Source: Camarhynchus parvulus (Eukaryota; Chordata; Aves; Passeriformes; Thraupidae). Taken from it: DNA of 64,000 nt. A model generated the notes under the pieces. The model saw nothing but the letters and a program-made list of their open reading frames with translations. It did no database searches and was not told the DNA's origin. The stretch is from contig NC_044572.1 of NCBI RefSeq assembly GCF_901933205.1, positions 77,063,465-77,127,464 on the forward strand, given 5' to 3'. Both the position numbers and the translations under genes were made by a program. Shown here piece after piece: positions 63,837 through 64,000 of the stretch (positions within the stretch are counted from its first letter, which is position 1; each line of letters opens with the position of its first letter).

Positions 63837-64000
63837 CTTCTCTTCTCTTCTCTTCTCTTCTCTTCTCTTCTCTTCTCTTCTCTTCTCTTCTCTTCTCTTC
63901 TCTTCTCTTCTCTTCTCTTCTCTTCTCTTCTCTTCTCTTCTCTTCTCTTCTCTTCTCTTCTCTTCTCTTCTCTTCTCTTCTCTTCTCTTCTCTTCTCTTC
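63837..64000. repeat. (TCTTC)n pentanucleotide array, truncated by window end
   Basis: At least 164 bases of uninterrupted TCTTC units (about 32 copies) run into the window edge, so the true length is unknown. The array is pure pyrimidine on the + strand and pure purine (GAAGA) on the BASP1 coding strand, and it lies inside BASP1 intron 1. Mirror-symmetric polypurine tracts like this can form triplex (H) DNA. Confidence 0.97.

Larger units (their letters stand above)
58668..64000 (-). other. BASP1: 3' part of BASP1 intron 1 (5'-UTR intron), cut by the window edge
   Basis: Everything from the acceptor to the right edge should be intron. I see no CpG island or GC-rich promoter-like segment, so exon 1 is expected beyond 64,000. 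Contents are mostly AT-rich unique-looking DNA, a somewhat GC-richer stretch at about 59,100-59,560, a short CpG-containing patch at 61,490-61,670, and a (TCTTC)n array at 63,837-64,000. ORFs here (for example 59,882-60,301 minus, 139 codons) match nothing I know and lack exon signals I can support. Confidence 0.75.

Overview
The window is vertebrate nuclear DNA, almost certainly from a bird. Two signs support this. The only protein gene I recognise has the sequence character of avian BASP1 (CAP-23/NAP-22), and the dispersed repeats are of the avian kind: 3' ends of CR1 LINEs with tails built from ATTCTATG or ATTCT, and degraded LTRs. I cannot name the order or species from the sequence alone.

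Layout. From 1 to about 57,000 I find no convincing gene. The DNA is AT-rich, CpG-poor and full of stop codons, and its ORFs are short chance frames. It carries three clear CR1 3' fragments (about 22.67, 26.6 and 28.1 kb) and one possible scrap (11.24 kb). It also carries a likely solo LTR with matching inverted ends (28,682-29,108) and a longer decayed LTR-like repeat (about 37,980-38,960). There are two possible old palindromic repeat relics (0.3 and 42.7 kb), some perfect or near-perfect inverted repeats, and long purine microsatellites at 43,963-44,453 and 54,501-55,000. This fits the gene-poor flank known downstream of BASP1 in amniotes; the placement rests on general knowledge and not on a second gene seen here.

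From about 57,050 to the right edge lies BASP1 on the minus strand. The whole 243-residue protein is encoded in one exon (57,927-58,658). A textbook splice acceptor sits 9 bases before the ATG. Downstream is a 3' UTR of roughly 880 bases ending near an AATAAA at 57,068-57,073. The rest of the window (58,668-64,000) is the 3' part of the 5'-UTR intron. The non-coding first exon and promoter were not found and should lie beyond the right edge. The window ends inside a (TCTTC)n array.

I did not find an unknown multi-gene system, CRISPR array, RNA gene or intact mobile element. The observations most worth a second look are the abrupt switch between two pentanucleotide arrays next to BASP1, a 39-bp near-perfect palindrome, the inverted-end LTR, a pair of related 72-bp sequences 2 kb apart, a G-quadruplex motif, and a possible proximal poly(A) cluster in the BASP1 3' UTR.
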